Part shown: positions 54,186-62,942 of the stretch, in pieces
How positions within the stretch are numbered: the first letter of the stretch is position 1
Layout: each line of letters opens with the position of its first letter
From: Caulobacter sp. 73W
Lineage (GTDB): Bacteria; Pseudomonadota; Alphaproteobacteria; Caulobacterales; Caulobacteraceae
Direction: 5' to 3'
Assembly (NCBI RefSeq): GCF_041021955.1
Contig: NZ_CP158375.1
Span: forward strand, 2,604,001-2,668,000
Length of the DNA stretch: 64,000 nucleotides
Made by a program: the position numbers and the translations under genes
The notes under the pieces: model-generated
Databases searched by the model: none
The model's input: the letters and a program-made list of their open reading frames with translations, nothing else
Told to the model about the DNA's origin: nothing

Positions 54186-57146
54186 ATGGCGGACGACGCA
54201 GGGCTGATCAACCAGGTTTTGACCGAAACCTCCTTCCTCTACGGGGCCAATGCGGCCTTCGTGGAAGACCTTTACGCCCGGTGGGCGGCCGATCCCGGAT
54301 CGGTGGAGGCCTCGTGGGCCGCCTTCTTCGCTTCCCTGAAAGATCAGGCGTCCGACGCCCAGCGCGCCGCGCAGGACCCGTCCTGGACCCCGCGCCAGGT
54401 TCCGACCGCGCGTCCTGACTGGCTTTCGGCCCTGGACGGCCAATGGCCGACCGTCGCCCCGGCCGTCGAAGCCAAGGTCGCCAAGGCGATCGAGGCCAAG
54501 GCCCCCGGCGCTTCCTCGGAAGCCGTCCGCGCCGCGACACTCGACAGCCTGCGCGCCATCATGATGATCCGCGCCTATCGCATGCGCGGTCACCTGGCGG
54601 CCAACCTCGACCCGCTGGGCCTGGACCCCAAGCAGGACGCCAGCGAACTGGATCCGGCGACCTACGGCTTCGCCGAGTCCGACTACGACCGTCCGATCTT
54701 CCTGGATTTCGTCCTGGGCCTGGAGACCGCCTCGGTCCGCCAGATCCTCGAGATCCTGCAGCGCACCTACTGCGGCAATGTCGGCGTGCAGTACATGCAC
54801 ATCTCCAACATCGAGGAGAAGGCCTGGCTGCAGGAGCGCATCGAGGGCCGCGACAAGGAGATCACCTTCACCAATGAAGGCAAGATCGCCATCCTCAAGA
54901 AGCTGATCGAGGCTGAGGGCTTCGAACGCTTCCTGCACAAGCGTTTCCCCGGCACCAAGCGCTTCGGCCTCGACGGCGGCGAAGCCATGGTCCCGGCCAT
55001 GGAGCAGATCATCAAGCGCGGCGGCGCGCTGGGCGTGAAGGACATCGTCCTGGGCATGCCGCACCGCGGCCGCCTGAACGTGCTGGCCGCCGTGATGGGC
55101 AAGCCGTACCACGTGATCTTCCACGAGTTCCAAGGCGGCTCGTCGGTCCCCTCGGACATCGAGGGTTCGGGCGACGTGAAGTACCACATGGGCGCTTCGT
55201 CGGACCGCGAGTTCGACGACAACAAGGTCCACTTGTCGCTCACCGCCAACCCCTCGCACCTGGAAATCGTCAACCCGGTCGTCATCGGCAAGGCCCGCGC
55301 CAAGCAGGCGTTCACCCTGCGCGAACAGCCGGACTCGGGGCGCGGCCACGTCCTGCCGCTGCTGCTGCACGGCGACGCGGCCTTCGCCGGCCAGGGCGTG
55401 GTGGCCGAGTGCTTCACCTTGTCGGGCCTGAAGGGCTACCGCACGGGCGGCACCATCCACTTCATCGTCAACAACCAGATCGGCTTCACCACCAGCCCGC
55501 GCTACTCGCGCTCGTCGCCGTATCCGAGCGATGTGGCCCTGATGGTCGAGGCCCCGATCTTCCACGTGAACGGCGATGACCCCGAAGCGGTCGTCTTCGC
55601 CGCCAAGGTGGCCACGGAGTACCGCCAGCAGTTCGGCAAGGACGTGGTCATCGACATGTTCTGCTATCGCCGCTTCGGTCACAACGAAGGCGACGATCCG
55701 ACCATGACGTCGCCCTTGATGTACGCCAAGATCAAGGACCACCCGTCGACCCGCGAACTCTACAGCCAGCGCCTGGCGGGCGAGGGCGTCGTCACTGACG
55801 CGCAGGTCGATCAGTGGCTGGGCGAGTTTGAGGCCTTCCTCGACGCCGAGTTCGACGCCGGCAAGAACTACAAGGCCAACAAGGCCGACTGGCTGGACGG
55901 CAAGTGGGCCGGCCTCAGCGGTCCGGGCGACGAAGACCGTCGCGGCAAGACCGAAGTGCCGCTCGCCAAGCTGAAGGACCTGGGCAAGGCGATCACCACG
56001 ATCCCGTCGGGCATCGACGCCCACAAGACCGTCAAGCGCGTCATCGACGGCCGCCGCGAGGCGATCGAAAAGGGCGAGGGTCTCGACTGGGGCACCGCCG
56101 AGCATCTGGCCTTCGCCAGCCTGCTCGACGAGGGCGTGCCGGTCCGCCTGTCGGGCCAGGACTCGGTCCGCGGCACCTTCACCCAGCGCCATTCGGACGT
56201 CATCGACCAGACGACCGAAGAGCACTACACGCCGCTCAACAACATCCGCGCCGGTCAGGCCCACTACGAAGTCATCGACTCGGCCCTCTCGGAAGAGGCG
56301 GTGCTGGGCTTCGAGTACGGCTTCTCGCTGGCCGACCCGAACACCCTGACCCTGTGGGAAGGCCAGTTCGGCGACTTCGTGAACGGCGCCCAGGTGGTCA
56401 TCGACCAGTTCATCAGCTCGGGCGAGCGCAAGTGGCTGCGCATGAGCGGCCTCGTGATGCTTCTTCCGCACGGCTATGAAGGCCAGGGCCCCGAGCACAG
56501 CTCGGCGCGCCTCGAGCGCTTCCTGCAGCAGTGCGCCGAAGACAACATGCAGGTCGCCAACTGCACGACGCCGGCCAACTACTTCCACATCCTGCGTCGC
56601 CAGATGCACCGGGAGTTCCGCAAGCCGCTGATCCTGATGACGCCGAAGTCGCTGCTGCGCCACAAGAAGGCGATCTCGTCGCTGGCCGACCTGGCGGAGG
56701 GCTCGGCCTTCCACCGCGTCCTGCAGGACGACGCCCAGTGGGGCCGCAACACCACCATCAAGCTCAAGTCCGACGACAAGATCCGCAAGGTCGTGATCTG
56801 CTCGGGCAAGGTCTATTACGACCTGCTGGACGAGCGCGAGAAGCGTGGCGTCGATGACGTCTACATCCTGCGCCTCGAGCAGTTCTATCCGTGGCCGATG
56901 AAGTCGATGATGACCGAGCTGGCCCGCTTCAAAAACGCCGACCTGGTCTGGTGCCAGGAAGAGCCGAAGAACATGGGCGGCTGGACCTTCGTCGATCCGT
57001 GGCTCGAACTGACGCTCGACAAGATGAAGATCAAGGCCAAGCGCGCCCGCTATGTGGGCCGCCCCGCTTCCGCCTCGACGGCTGCGGGTTTGATGAGCCG
57101 TCACGTCAAGGAACTACAAGCCTTCCTCGAAGAGGCGTTCGCCTAA
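54186..57146 (+). CDS. sucA: 2-oxoglutarate dehydrogenase E1 component
   Basis: This 986-residue thiamine-diphosphate enzyme decarboxylates 2-oxoglutarate and passes the succinyl group to the E2 lipoyl arm. The N-terminal E2-binding tail carries FLYGANAAFVEDLYARWAAD. The ThDP-binding half has the conserved VLGMPHRGRLNVLAAVMGKPY and a GDAAFAGQGVVAECF segment with the metal-binding GDA. NNQIGFTTSPRYSRSS and FVNGAQVVIDQFI belong to the active-site and transketolase-like parts. The length is normal. It lies 187 bases after sucD and 45 before sucB. The full complex (E1, E2, E3) is encoded together here. Confidence 0.98.
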   Translation: MADDAGLINQVLTETSFLYGANAAFVEDLYARWAADPGSVEASWAAFFASLKDQASDAQRAAQDPSWTPRQVPTARPDWLSALDGQWPTVAPAVEAKVAKAIEAKAPGASSEAVRAATLDSLRAIMMIRAYRMRGHLAANLDPLGLDPKQDASELDPATYGFAESDYDRPIFLDFVLGLETASVRQILEILQRTYCGNVGVQYMHISNIEEKAWLQERIEGRDKEITFTNEGKIAILKKLIEAEGFERFLHKRFPGTKRFGLDGGEAMVPAMEQIIKRGGALGVKDIVLGMPHRGRLNVLAAVMGKPYHVIFHEFQGGSSVPSDIEGSGDVKYHMGASSDREFDDNKVHLSLTANPSHLEIVNPVVIGKARAKQAFTLREQPDSGRGHVLPLLLHGDAAFAGQGVVAECFTLSGLKGYRTGGTIHFIVNNQIGFTTSPRYSRSSPYPSDVALMVEAPIFHVNGDDPEAVVFAAKVATEYRQQFGKDVVIDMFCYRRFGHNEGDDPTMTSPLMYAKIKDHPSTRELYSQRLAGEGVVTDAQVDQWLGEFEAFLDAEFDAGKNYKANKADWLDGKWAGLSGPGDEDRRGKTEVPLAKLKDLGKAITTIPSGIDAHKTVKRVIDGRREAIEKGEGLDWGTAEHLAFASLLDEGVPVRLSGQDSVRGTFTQRHSDVIDQTTEEHYTPLNNIRAGQAHYEVIDSALSEEAVLGFEYGFSLADPNTLTLWEGQFGDFVNGAQVVIDQFISSGERKWLRMSGLVMLLPHGYEGQGPEHSSARLERFLQQCAEDNMQVANCTTPANYFHILRRQMHREFRKPLILMTPKSLLRHKKAISSLADLAEGSAFHRVLQDDAQWGRNTTIKLKSDDKIRKVVICSGKVYYDLLDEREKRGVDDVYILRLEQFYPWPMKSMMTELARFKNADLVWCQEEPKNMGGWTFVDPWLELTLDKMKIKAKRARYVGRPASASTAAGLMSRHVKELQAFLEEAFA

Positions 57147-57191
57147 TCGGCGCCAACCGCACGCAGACAAGAACGAGAAATCGGAAGACCA

Positions 57192-58751
57192 ATGGCCGAC
57201 ATCCTGACCCCCGCCCTGGGCGAATCCGTTAGCGAAGCCACCGTGGCGCGCTGGACCAAGAAGCCCGGCGAGGCGGTGAAGAAGGACGAGCTTCTCGTCG
57301 AGCTGGAGACCGACAAGGTCAGCCTCGAAGTCGTGGCTCCGGCCGACGGCGTGCTGGAAAGCGTCTCCGCCGGTGAAGGCGACACGGTCGTTCCGGGCAC
57401 GGTTCTGGGCGTCGTGGCGGAAGGCGGCAAGGCGAGCGCCACGCCCGCTAAGCCGGCCCAATCGGCCGCCGCTCCGGCTGGCGAAGCCCAGCCCGAACCG
57501 CAAAAGGGCAAGGCCCCGCCGTCGTCCGGCCCGGTGCCGGACACCTCGGCTCCGTCGACCGGCGGCGTCGAAGTCACCACCCCCGCCATGGGCGAGAGCG
57601 TGGCCGAGGGCGTGGTCGGCAAGTGGTCCAAGAAGGCCGGCGACGCCGTGAAGAAGGACGAGGTCCTGGTCGAGATCGAGACCGACAAGGTCGCGGTCGA
57701 GGTCGCGGCTCCGTCTGACGGCGTGCTCTCCGAAATCCTCGCCGCCGAAGGCGCGGCCGTGACGCCGGGTCAGGTCCTGGCCCGCATCGCCGGCGGCGCC
57801 GCTGGCGCGGCCGCCGCGCCGAAGGCCGCTCCGGCCGCTGCTCCGGCTCCGGCCGCCGCCGCTGCTCCGTCGGCCATGCCGCTGGCTCCGTCGGTGGCGC
57901 GCATCGCCGCCGAGACCGGCCTGGACACGTCGAAGGTGACGGGCACCGGCAAGGACGGCCGCATCACCAAGGGCGACGCCCTGGCCGCCCTGGAAACCCG
58001 CGCCGCCGCCCCGGCTCCGGCCGCCGCTCCGTCGGCGCCGCGCGCCCTGCACGAGCGCGAGGAGCGGGTGAAGATGACGCGCCTGCGTCAGACCATCGCC
58101 CGTCGCCTGAAGGAAGCCCAGAACACGGCCGCCATGCTGACGACCTTCAACGAGGTCGACATGACGGCGGTCATGGCCCTGCGCGGCCAGTACAAGGACG
58201 TCTTCGAAAAGCGCCACGGCGTGAAGCTCGGCTTCATGAGCTTCTTCACCAAGGCCGTCGTCGCCGCCCTGAAGGACATTCCGGACGTCAACGCCGAGAT
58301 CGACGGTCAGGACGTCATCTACAAGAACCACTACGACATCGGCGTCGCCGTCGGCACCGACAAGGGTCTGGTGGTTCCGGTCGTCCGTGACGCGGACGCC
58401 AAGAACCTGGCCGAGATCGAAAAGACCATCGGCGATCTGGGCAAGCGCGCTCGTTCGGGCCAGCTCGGCATCGACGACATGCAGGGCGGCACCTTCACGA
58501 TCACCAACGGCGGCATCTACGGCTCGCTGATGTCCACGCCGATCCTCAACGCGCCGCAGTCGGGCATCCTCGGCATGCACGCGATCAAGGAGCGTGCGAT
58601 GGTCATCAACGGCAAGATCGAGATCCGCCCGATGATGTACCTGGCCCTGTCCTACGATCACCGCATCGTGGACGGCGCCGGCGCCGTGACCTTCCTGGTC
58701 AAGGTGAAGGAAGCCATCGAAGACCCGCAGCGCCTGCTGCTGGAGCTCTAA
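57192..58751 (+). CDS. sucB: dihydrolipoyllysine succinyltransferase (E2) with two lipoyl domains
   Basis: This is the E2 core of 2-oxoglutarate dehydrogenase. Unlike the usual single-lipoyl form (about 400 residues), this protein has 519 residues and two lipoyl domains: Lys42 in [11 protein letters not shown] and Lys166 in [11 protein letters not shown]. Ala/Pro-rich linkers separate them. A peripheral-subunit-binding domain (about 230-268, [13 protein letters not shown]) and the catalytic domain follow. The catalytic motif [15 protein letters not shown] is complete and the C-terminus is RLLLEL. It follows sucA by 45 bases and precedes a DUF3088 gene by 6. Succinyl specificity is inferred from its place in the suc cluster. 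Confidence 0.96.
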   Translation: MADILTPALGESVSEATVARWTKKPGEAVKKDELLVELETDKVSLEVVAPADGVLESVSAGEGDTVVPGTVLGVVAEGGKASATPAKPAQSAAAPAGEAQPEPQKGKAPPSSGPVPDTSAPSTGGVEVTTPAMGESVAEGVVGKWSKKAGDAVKKDEVLVEIETDKVAVEVAAPSDGVLSEILAAEGAAVTPGQVLARIAGGAAGAAAAPKAAPAAAPAPAAAAAPSAMPLAPSVARIAAETGLDTSKVTGTGKDGRITKGDALAALETRAAAPAPAAAPSAPRALHEREERVKMTRLRQTIARRLKEAQNTAAMLTTFNEVDMTAVMALRGQYKDVFEKRHGVKLGFMSFFTKAVVAALKDIPDVNAEIDGQDVIYKNHYDIGVAVGTDKGLVVPVVRDADAKNLAEIEKTIGDLGKRARSGQLGIDDMQGGTFTITNGGIYGSLMSTPILNAPQSGILGMHAIKERAMVINGKIEIRPMMYLALSYDHRIVDGAGAVTFLVKVKEAIEDPQRLLLEL

Positions 58752-58757
58752 GGGCCG

Positions 58758-59093
58758 ATGGCCAGGGATACCCTCTATCTGCTGAAGGCCGGTTTCGAGG
58801 ACATGGGGCAACCCTGGTTCTGCCCGGACTGCGCGACGATGGAGGGCTACCTGGCCTACTACCCGCAACTGCGCGAGGCGCTGGACGTGGTCTATGTGGA
58901 CTACCCCCGGCCCCGCGCGGACATCGCCCAGCGCATCGGCGAGGCGAACCAGGGCTGTCCGGTCCTGATCCTCGCCCAGCCGGCGCAGGGCGACGAAATC
59001 CAGCAGTCGAACGGCGCCAGCTTCCTGTCGGACGCCCGCCCGATCACTCGCTATCTCGCGGCCAAGCACGACCTGTCGCCGCCGCATCCCTGA
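58758..59093 (+). CDS. DUF3088 protein with a CxxC motif
   Basis: This 111-residue protein begins MARDTLYLLKAGFEDM and carries WFCPDCATMEGYLAYYP, a thioredoxin-like CPDC motif at about residue 25. The rest (LDVVYVDYPRPRADIAQRIG, then CPVLILAQPAQGDEI) resembles a thioredoxin fold, with ITRYLAAKHDLS at the C-terminus. No signal peptide is present. The gene lies in the 370-base gap between sucB and lpd, 6 bases after one and 24 before the other, so it is cotranscribed with the complex. A redox or lipoamide-related function is a guess from its position. Confidence 0.85.
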   Translation: MARDTLYLLKAGFEDMGQPWFCPDCATMEGYLAYYPQLREALDVVYVDYPRPRADIAQRIGEANQGCPVLILAQPAQGDEIQQSNGASFLSDARPITRYLAAKHDLSPPHP

Positions 59094-59117
59094 CCTGAAG
59101 AAGACAAGGCAAGACCC

Positions 59118-60518
59118 ATGGCCCAGTACGACGTCGTCATCATCGGGGGTGGTCCCGGCGGCTACAACGCCGGCATCCGCGCCGGACAACTGGGCCTGAA
59201 GGCCGCCGTCGTCGAAGGCCGCGGCAAGCTGGGCGGCACCTGCCTGAACGTCGGCTGCATGCCGTCCAAGGCCCTGCTGCACGCCTCGGAGCTCTATGAG
59301 GCTGCCGCCGGCGGCGAGTTCGCCACCCTGGGCATCGAAGTGAAGCCGAAGCTGAACCTCGACCAGATGATGAAGCAGAAGGCCGACAGCGTCGAAGGCC
59401 TGACCAAGGGCATCGAGTTCCTCTTCAAGAAGAACAAGGTCGAGTGGATCAGGGGCTGGGGCCGCATCGACGGTCCCGGCAAAGTGGTCGTGAAGGGCGA
59501 AGACGGCGCCGAGACCACGCTTGAGACCAAGCACATCGTCATCGCTACCGGCTCCGAGCCAACCCCGCTGCCGGGCGTCGAGATCGACCAGAAGCGCATC
59601 GTCGATTCCACCGGCGCCCTGAGCCTGCCGGAAGTGCCCAAGAGCCTGGTCGTCATCGGCGCCGGCGTCATCGGCCTGGAGCTGGGTTCGGTGTGGCGTC
59701 GGCTGGGCGCGGAAGTGACCGTGGTCGAATTCCTCGACCGCATCCTGCCGGGCACCGACGAAGAGACCGCCAAGACCTTCCAGCGTTCGCTGCAGAAGCA
59801 GGGCTTCGGCTTCAAGCTGGGCGCCAAGGTCACTGGCGCGAAGAACACCGGCAAGGGCGTCGAGCTGTCCGTCGAGCCCGTCGCCGGCGGCGCGGCCGAG
59901 ACTATCAAGGCCGACTATGTCCTGGTCGCCATCGGCCGCCGTCCCTACACCAAGGGCCTGGGTCTGGAGACGGTCGGCGTCCAGACCGACAAGCGCGGCG
60001 TCATCGCCAACGATCACTACAAGACCGGCGCCCAGAACGTGTGGGTGGTCGGCGACGTGACCACCGGCCCGATGCTCGCCCACAAGGCCGAGGACGAGGC
60101 CGTGGCCTGCATCGAGCTGATCGCCGGCAAGGCCGGCCACATGAACTACGACATCATTCCGGGCGTGATCTACACGAAACCGGAAGTGGCCACGGTCGGC
60201 AAGACCGAGGAAGACCTGAAGGCCGCGGGCGTCGCCTACAAGGTCGGCAAGTTCCCCTTCGCCGCCAACAGCCGCGCCAAGATCAACCATGAGAACGAGG
60301 GCTTCGTGAAGGTTCTGGCCGACGCCAAGACCGACCGCATCCTCGGCGTCCACATGGTCGGCCCGAACGTCGGGGACATGATCGCCGAATACTGCGTGGC
60401 CATGGAGTTCTCGGCGGCGTCTGAAGACGTGGCCCGCACCTGCCACCCGCACCCGACCCGCTCCGAAGCCCTGCGCCAGGCGGCCATGGGCGTCGAAGGC
60501 TGGACGATGCAGGCCTGA
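59118..60518 (+). CDS. lpd: dihydrolipoyl dehydrogenase (E3)
   Basis: This 466-residue FAD enzyme reoxidises the lipoyl groups of E2 and makes NADH. The FAD loop is [21 protein letters not shown], here cut to its core GGGPGGY. The redox disulfide is in [17 protein letters not shown], the NAD loop in [15 protein letters not shown], and the His/Glu pair in [15 protein letters not shown]. The last base of its stop is shared with the following thioesterase ATG, so translation is coupled. It completes the E1-E2-E3 set in the suc cluster and may also serve other lipoyl complexes. Confidence 0.98.
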   Translation: MAQYDVVIIGGGPGGYNAGIRAGQLGLKAAVVEGRGKLGGTCLNVGCMPSKALLHASELYEAAAGGEFATLGIEVKPKLNLDQMMKQKADSVEGLTKGIEFLFKKNKVEWIRGWGRIDGPGKVVVKGEDGAETTLETKHIVIATGSEPTPLPGVEIDQKRIVDSTGALSLPEVPKSLVVIGAGVIGLELGSVWRRLGAEVTVVEFLDRILPGTDEETAKTFQRSLQKQGFGFKLGAKVTGAKNTGKGVELSVEPVAGGAAETIKADYVLVAIGRRPYTKGLGLETVGVQTDKRGVIANDHYKTGAQNVWVVGDVTTGPMLAHKAEDEAVACIELIAGKAGHMNYDIIPGVIYTKPEVATVGKTEEDLKAAGVAYKVGKFPFAANSRAKINHENEGFVKVLADAKTDRILGVHMVGPNVGDMIAEYCVAMEFSAASEDVARTCHPHPTRSEALRQAAMGVEGWTMQA

Positions 60519-60904
60519 TGAGCCAAGAGCGACCGCCCGAGGAAGCCCCGGTCATCCGGGTGGTCGCCATGCCCGCCGACGCCAATCCGGCGGGCGATAT
60601 CTTCGGCGGCTGGCTGATGAGCTGGATGGACTTGGCCGCCGGCACCGTGGCGGCCCGCCGATCTCGCGGCCGGGCGGCGACCATCGCCGTCGACTCCATG
60701 ACCTTCCTGCGGCCCGTGATCGTCGGCGACGAGGTCAGCTTCTACGCCGACCTGGTCGCCAGCGGCCGCACGTCCATGAAGATCCACGTGGAAGCCTGGC
60801 GCCGTCATCGCGAGGGCGAGGAGACCCACAAGGTCACCGAGGCGACCTTCACCTTCGTGGCCCTGGGCGCGGACCGCAAGCCGCGCGAACTGCCTGAGGC
60901 TTAA
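60518..60904 (+). CDS. hot-dog acyl-CoA thioesterase (YciA-like)
   Basis: This 128-residue enzyme releases CoA from acyl-CoA esters. The family signature is PADANPAGDIFGGWLMSWMD, with the catalytic Asp at the end, then AVDSMTFLRPVIVGDEVSFYA. Relatives act on medium-chain acyl-CoAs and often associate with metabolic operons. Its ATG overlaps the lpd stop by one base. Placing a thioesterase at the end of a 2-oxoglutarate dehydrogenase operon suggests a safety valve for CoA, but that is inference. Confidence 0.9.
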   Translation: MSQERPPEEAPVIRVVAMPADANPAGDIFGGWLMSWMDLAAGTVAARRSRGRAATIAVDSMTFLRPVIVGDEVSFYADLVASGRTSMKIHVEAWRRHREGEETHKVTEATFTFVALGADRKPRELPEA

Positions 60905-60959
60905 GCCGCTTTCCCGTTCAAGTTCTGGTGGTATCGTGCCTCGTCCGAGGGAGACCGCC

Positions 60960-61223
60960 ATGCTGACTATCGCCCTACTCGCCGCTGTCGCGGGCCAGCC
61001 GGCCTATCAGCCCGCCGAAAACAATCGCCCTGTTCCGGCCTGCATCGCCCGCCAAGTTATCCCTGCGGTGCAGAAGACCCCAGACCAACGCCTTCGGGCA
61101 TCGCGTCTCGGCGAACTGCCCAACGGTGTGATGGAATTGACCGTTGATCGTCGCGTCGATGGCTGCCCGGCCCCGGTGATTGTCCGCAACGACGCGGAAC
61201 GGAACCTCCGCACGCGCCGCTAG
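60960..61223 (+). CDS. small secreted protein of unknown function
   Basis: This 87-residue protein starts with a hydrophobic signal (MLTIALLAAVAGQPAYQPA). The mature part has two cysteines (VPACIARQVIP and DGCPAPVIV) that could form a disulfide, a basic tail (NLRTRR) and no known domain. AGGGAGACC precedes the ATG at 60960. Its end overlaps the convergent xerC by 4 bases. I do not recognise the family. Confidence 0.6.
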   Translation: MLTIALLAAVAGQPAYQPAENNRPVPACIARQVIPAVQKTPDQRLRASRLGELPNGVMELTVDRRVDGCPAPVIVRNDAERNLRTRR

Positions 61224-62134
61224 GCGCGCGGATGCGCCTTGCCGTAGGCCGCCAGCAGGCCCGCGGCGTCCACTTGTGTGTAGCGCTGCGTCGTCGACAG
61301 CGAGGCGTGGCCCAGCAGTTCCTGGATGACCCGCAGGTCCGCCCCCGCCCCCAGCAGATGGGTGGCGAAGCTATGACGCAGGGCGTGCGGTGTGGCGCTG
61401 TCGGGCAGGCCCAGCCGCCCGCGCAGCTTCTGCATCAGCGCCTGCACGTGGCGCGGGCTCAGCGGCCCGCCGCGCTTGGCGCGGAACAGCGGCTCGTCCG
61501 GTGAAAGGCTGTAGGGCAGGGCGGCGACATAGGCGTCCACCGCTTCCCGCACCTGGGGCAGTACCGGCGACAGGCGGGTCTTGCCGCCCTTGCCCGTGAT
61601 GCGCAGACTGGACGGCAGTGGCGCGTCCCGCCGCAGCAGTGACAGCCCCTCCGAAATCCGCAGGCCGCACCCCCACAGCAGGGTCAGCACCGCCTCGTCG
61701 CGCAGCGTCTCCCAATCCTCTCGATCGGGATCGAGCGAGGCCTCGACGATCAGGCCGCGCGCGGCGTCCTCTGAGACCGGGCGTGGCGCGCCGGGAACCA
61801 CCTTCGGCCCCTTCACCAGGGCGATGGCGGCGTTGGGCGTCTCCAGCCGCCGGTCGAGGAAGCCGTGGAAGGTGCGAATGGACGACAGGGCCTGGGACAG
61901 CGATCGCGGCGACAGGGCCTGCTCCCCCTGCCGGCGATGGGCCAGATAGGCGCGGATGTCCCCCGCGCTCAGCTTGCCCAGATCGGCCAGCGACACTGCG
62001 CCGCCCTGATGCCGCTCCAGGAAGTTCAAATAGGCCAGGATGTTGTCGCCATAGGCCCGCACGGTGCGGGGCGAGGCGCGCTTCTCGTGCGTCAGGTGCT
62101 CCAGCCAGGCGGCCAGAGCCTCCCGCGCATTCAC
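61220..62134 (-). CDS. xerC: site-specific tyrosine recombinase XerC
   Basis: XerC with XerD resolves chromosome dimers at dif. This 304-residue protein has the N-terminal SAM-like domain (LAAWLEHLTHEKRASPRTVR) and the catalytic domain. The catalytic residues are the first Arg in LWGCGLRISEGLSLLR, the Lys in TGKGGKTRLSPV, the HxxR in TPHALRHSFATHLL, and the H and nucleophile Tyr in LLGHASLSTTQRYTQVD. The adjacent DUF484 gene just upstream is a common xerC partner. It is convergent with the small secreted protein. Confidence 0.96.
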   Translation of the reverse strand: MNAREALAAWLEHLTHEKRASPRTVRAYGDNILAYLNFLERHQGGAVSLADLGKLSAGDIRAYLAHRRQGEQALSPRSLSQALSSIRTFHGFLDRRLETPNAAIALVKGPKVVPGAPRPVSEDAARGLIVEASLDPDREDWETLRDEAVLTLLWGCGLRISEGLSLLRRDAPLPSSLRITGKGGKTRLSPVLPQVREAVDAYVAALPYSLSPDEPLFRAKRGGPLSPRHVQALMQKLRGRLGLPDSATPHALRHSFATHLLGAGADLRVIQELLGHASLSTTQRYTQVDAAGLLAAYGKAHPRA

Positions 62135-62147
62135 AGATCACCTATGC

Positions 62148-62825
62148 TCAAAGAACGGGCCACCGCTCCGCCGTGCGCATGGTCACTTCGGCGAGGAACG
62201 CGACCAGCTCCGCGCCCATGTCAGGGGTGAAGCCGTCTTCCTCGGGCGAGCCGAAGGCCAGGATCGCCTGGCGGGTGTCGCCCCACAGGCCCATGCGGAC
62301 CATGGCCATGCTGCGCACCTGCTCGGCCTTGTCGCCGAACAGGGCCAGGGCCGGGAAGTGGAAGCCCATGCGCCAGCCGCGGCCGTCCAGGATCATGTCC
62401 ACCTGGCTCTCAACCAGCGGGAACCAGCCGGCGGGCACGCGCTCGGGGCCCTCCAGGGCGATGGCGCCGGCCGACAGGCCGAAGCGGCCCACGGCCAGGT
62501 CGTCGATGCGGACGGCGAGGTCCGAATGATTGCGGGCCTCTAAGATGTCGATCACCGCCGCGTGGGTCTGGGCCTGGGCGGCGAAGTTGGCGCGAGCCGT
62601 GGCCTCCAGCTGGCGGCGGGCGGTGGTCTCGCGCTTGTGGGCGGCGTTGACGCGCGCCAGGGCGGCGGGACCGAAGTCGACCAGATTGGCCGCGTCCAGG
62701 CGCAGGCCCAAGTCCTTCAGCAGGTCGAAATCGTCGCGCACGAAGCCGGGTTCGGCGCGGAGGAAATCGCGCACCATCTCTGCTTCGAGGTCCGGAAGGG
62801 CATAGGCCCGCGTCGCGTCGCTCAT
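62148..62825 (-). CDS. DUF484 family protein
   Basis: This 225-residue protein is the upstream neighbour of xerC in many Proteobacteria. A helical N-terminus (LEAEMVRDFLRAEPGFVRDD) leads to a GAF-like domain with MGLWGDTRQAILAFGSPEEDGF and MGAELVAFLAEVTMRTAERW. The molecular role is unknown. The ATG at 62825 is chosen because GTGAGG lies upstream; an ATG at 62855 would add ten residues. It is divergent from priA. DUF484 and xerC are probably one transcript (13 bases apart). Confidence 0.9.
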   Translation of the reverse strand: MSDATRAYALPDLEAEMVRDFLRAEPGFVRDDFDLLKDLGLRLDAANLVDFGPAALARVNAAHKRETTARRQLEATARANFAAQAQTHAAVIDILEARNHSDLAVRIDDLAVGRFGLSAGAIALEGPERVPAGWFPLVESQVDMILDGRGWRMGFHFPALALFGDKAEQVRSMAMVRMGLWGDTRQAILAFGSPEEDGFTPDMGAELVAFLAEVTMRTAERWPVL

Positions 62826-62942
62826 CTGCGCCTCACTGGAATACAACCGCACCATGTAGCGCCCATTGCGGTTAACACGCGCTTGACGATGAACGAGACG
62901 GCCTCGACGGCGAGGGATTTATCCCCCATGTGAGGGCCGACC

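Noticed and set aside
54147-57104. A 985-codon open frame on the minus strand across sucA.
   Set aside because: sucA is a full, motif-complete gene on the plus strand. GC-biased codon choice leaves long stop-free frames on the opposite strand; the translation has no family-like features and odd composition.
57114-60452. A 1112-codon open frame on the minus strand across sucB, the DUF3088 gene and lpd.
   Set aside because: It covers three real plus-strand genes and shows only low-complexity His/Asp/Gly/Arg-rich sequence, the usual shadow of high-GC coding DNA.
61220-62134. A phage or integron integrase marking a mobile element.
   Set aside because: The sequence and the DUF484 neighbour fit chromosomal xerC. 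There are no attachment repeats or phage genes around it.
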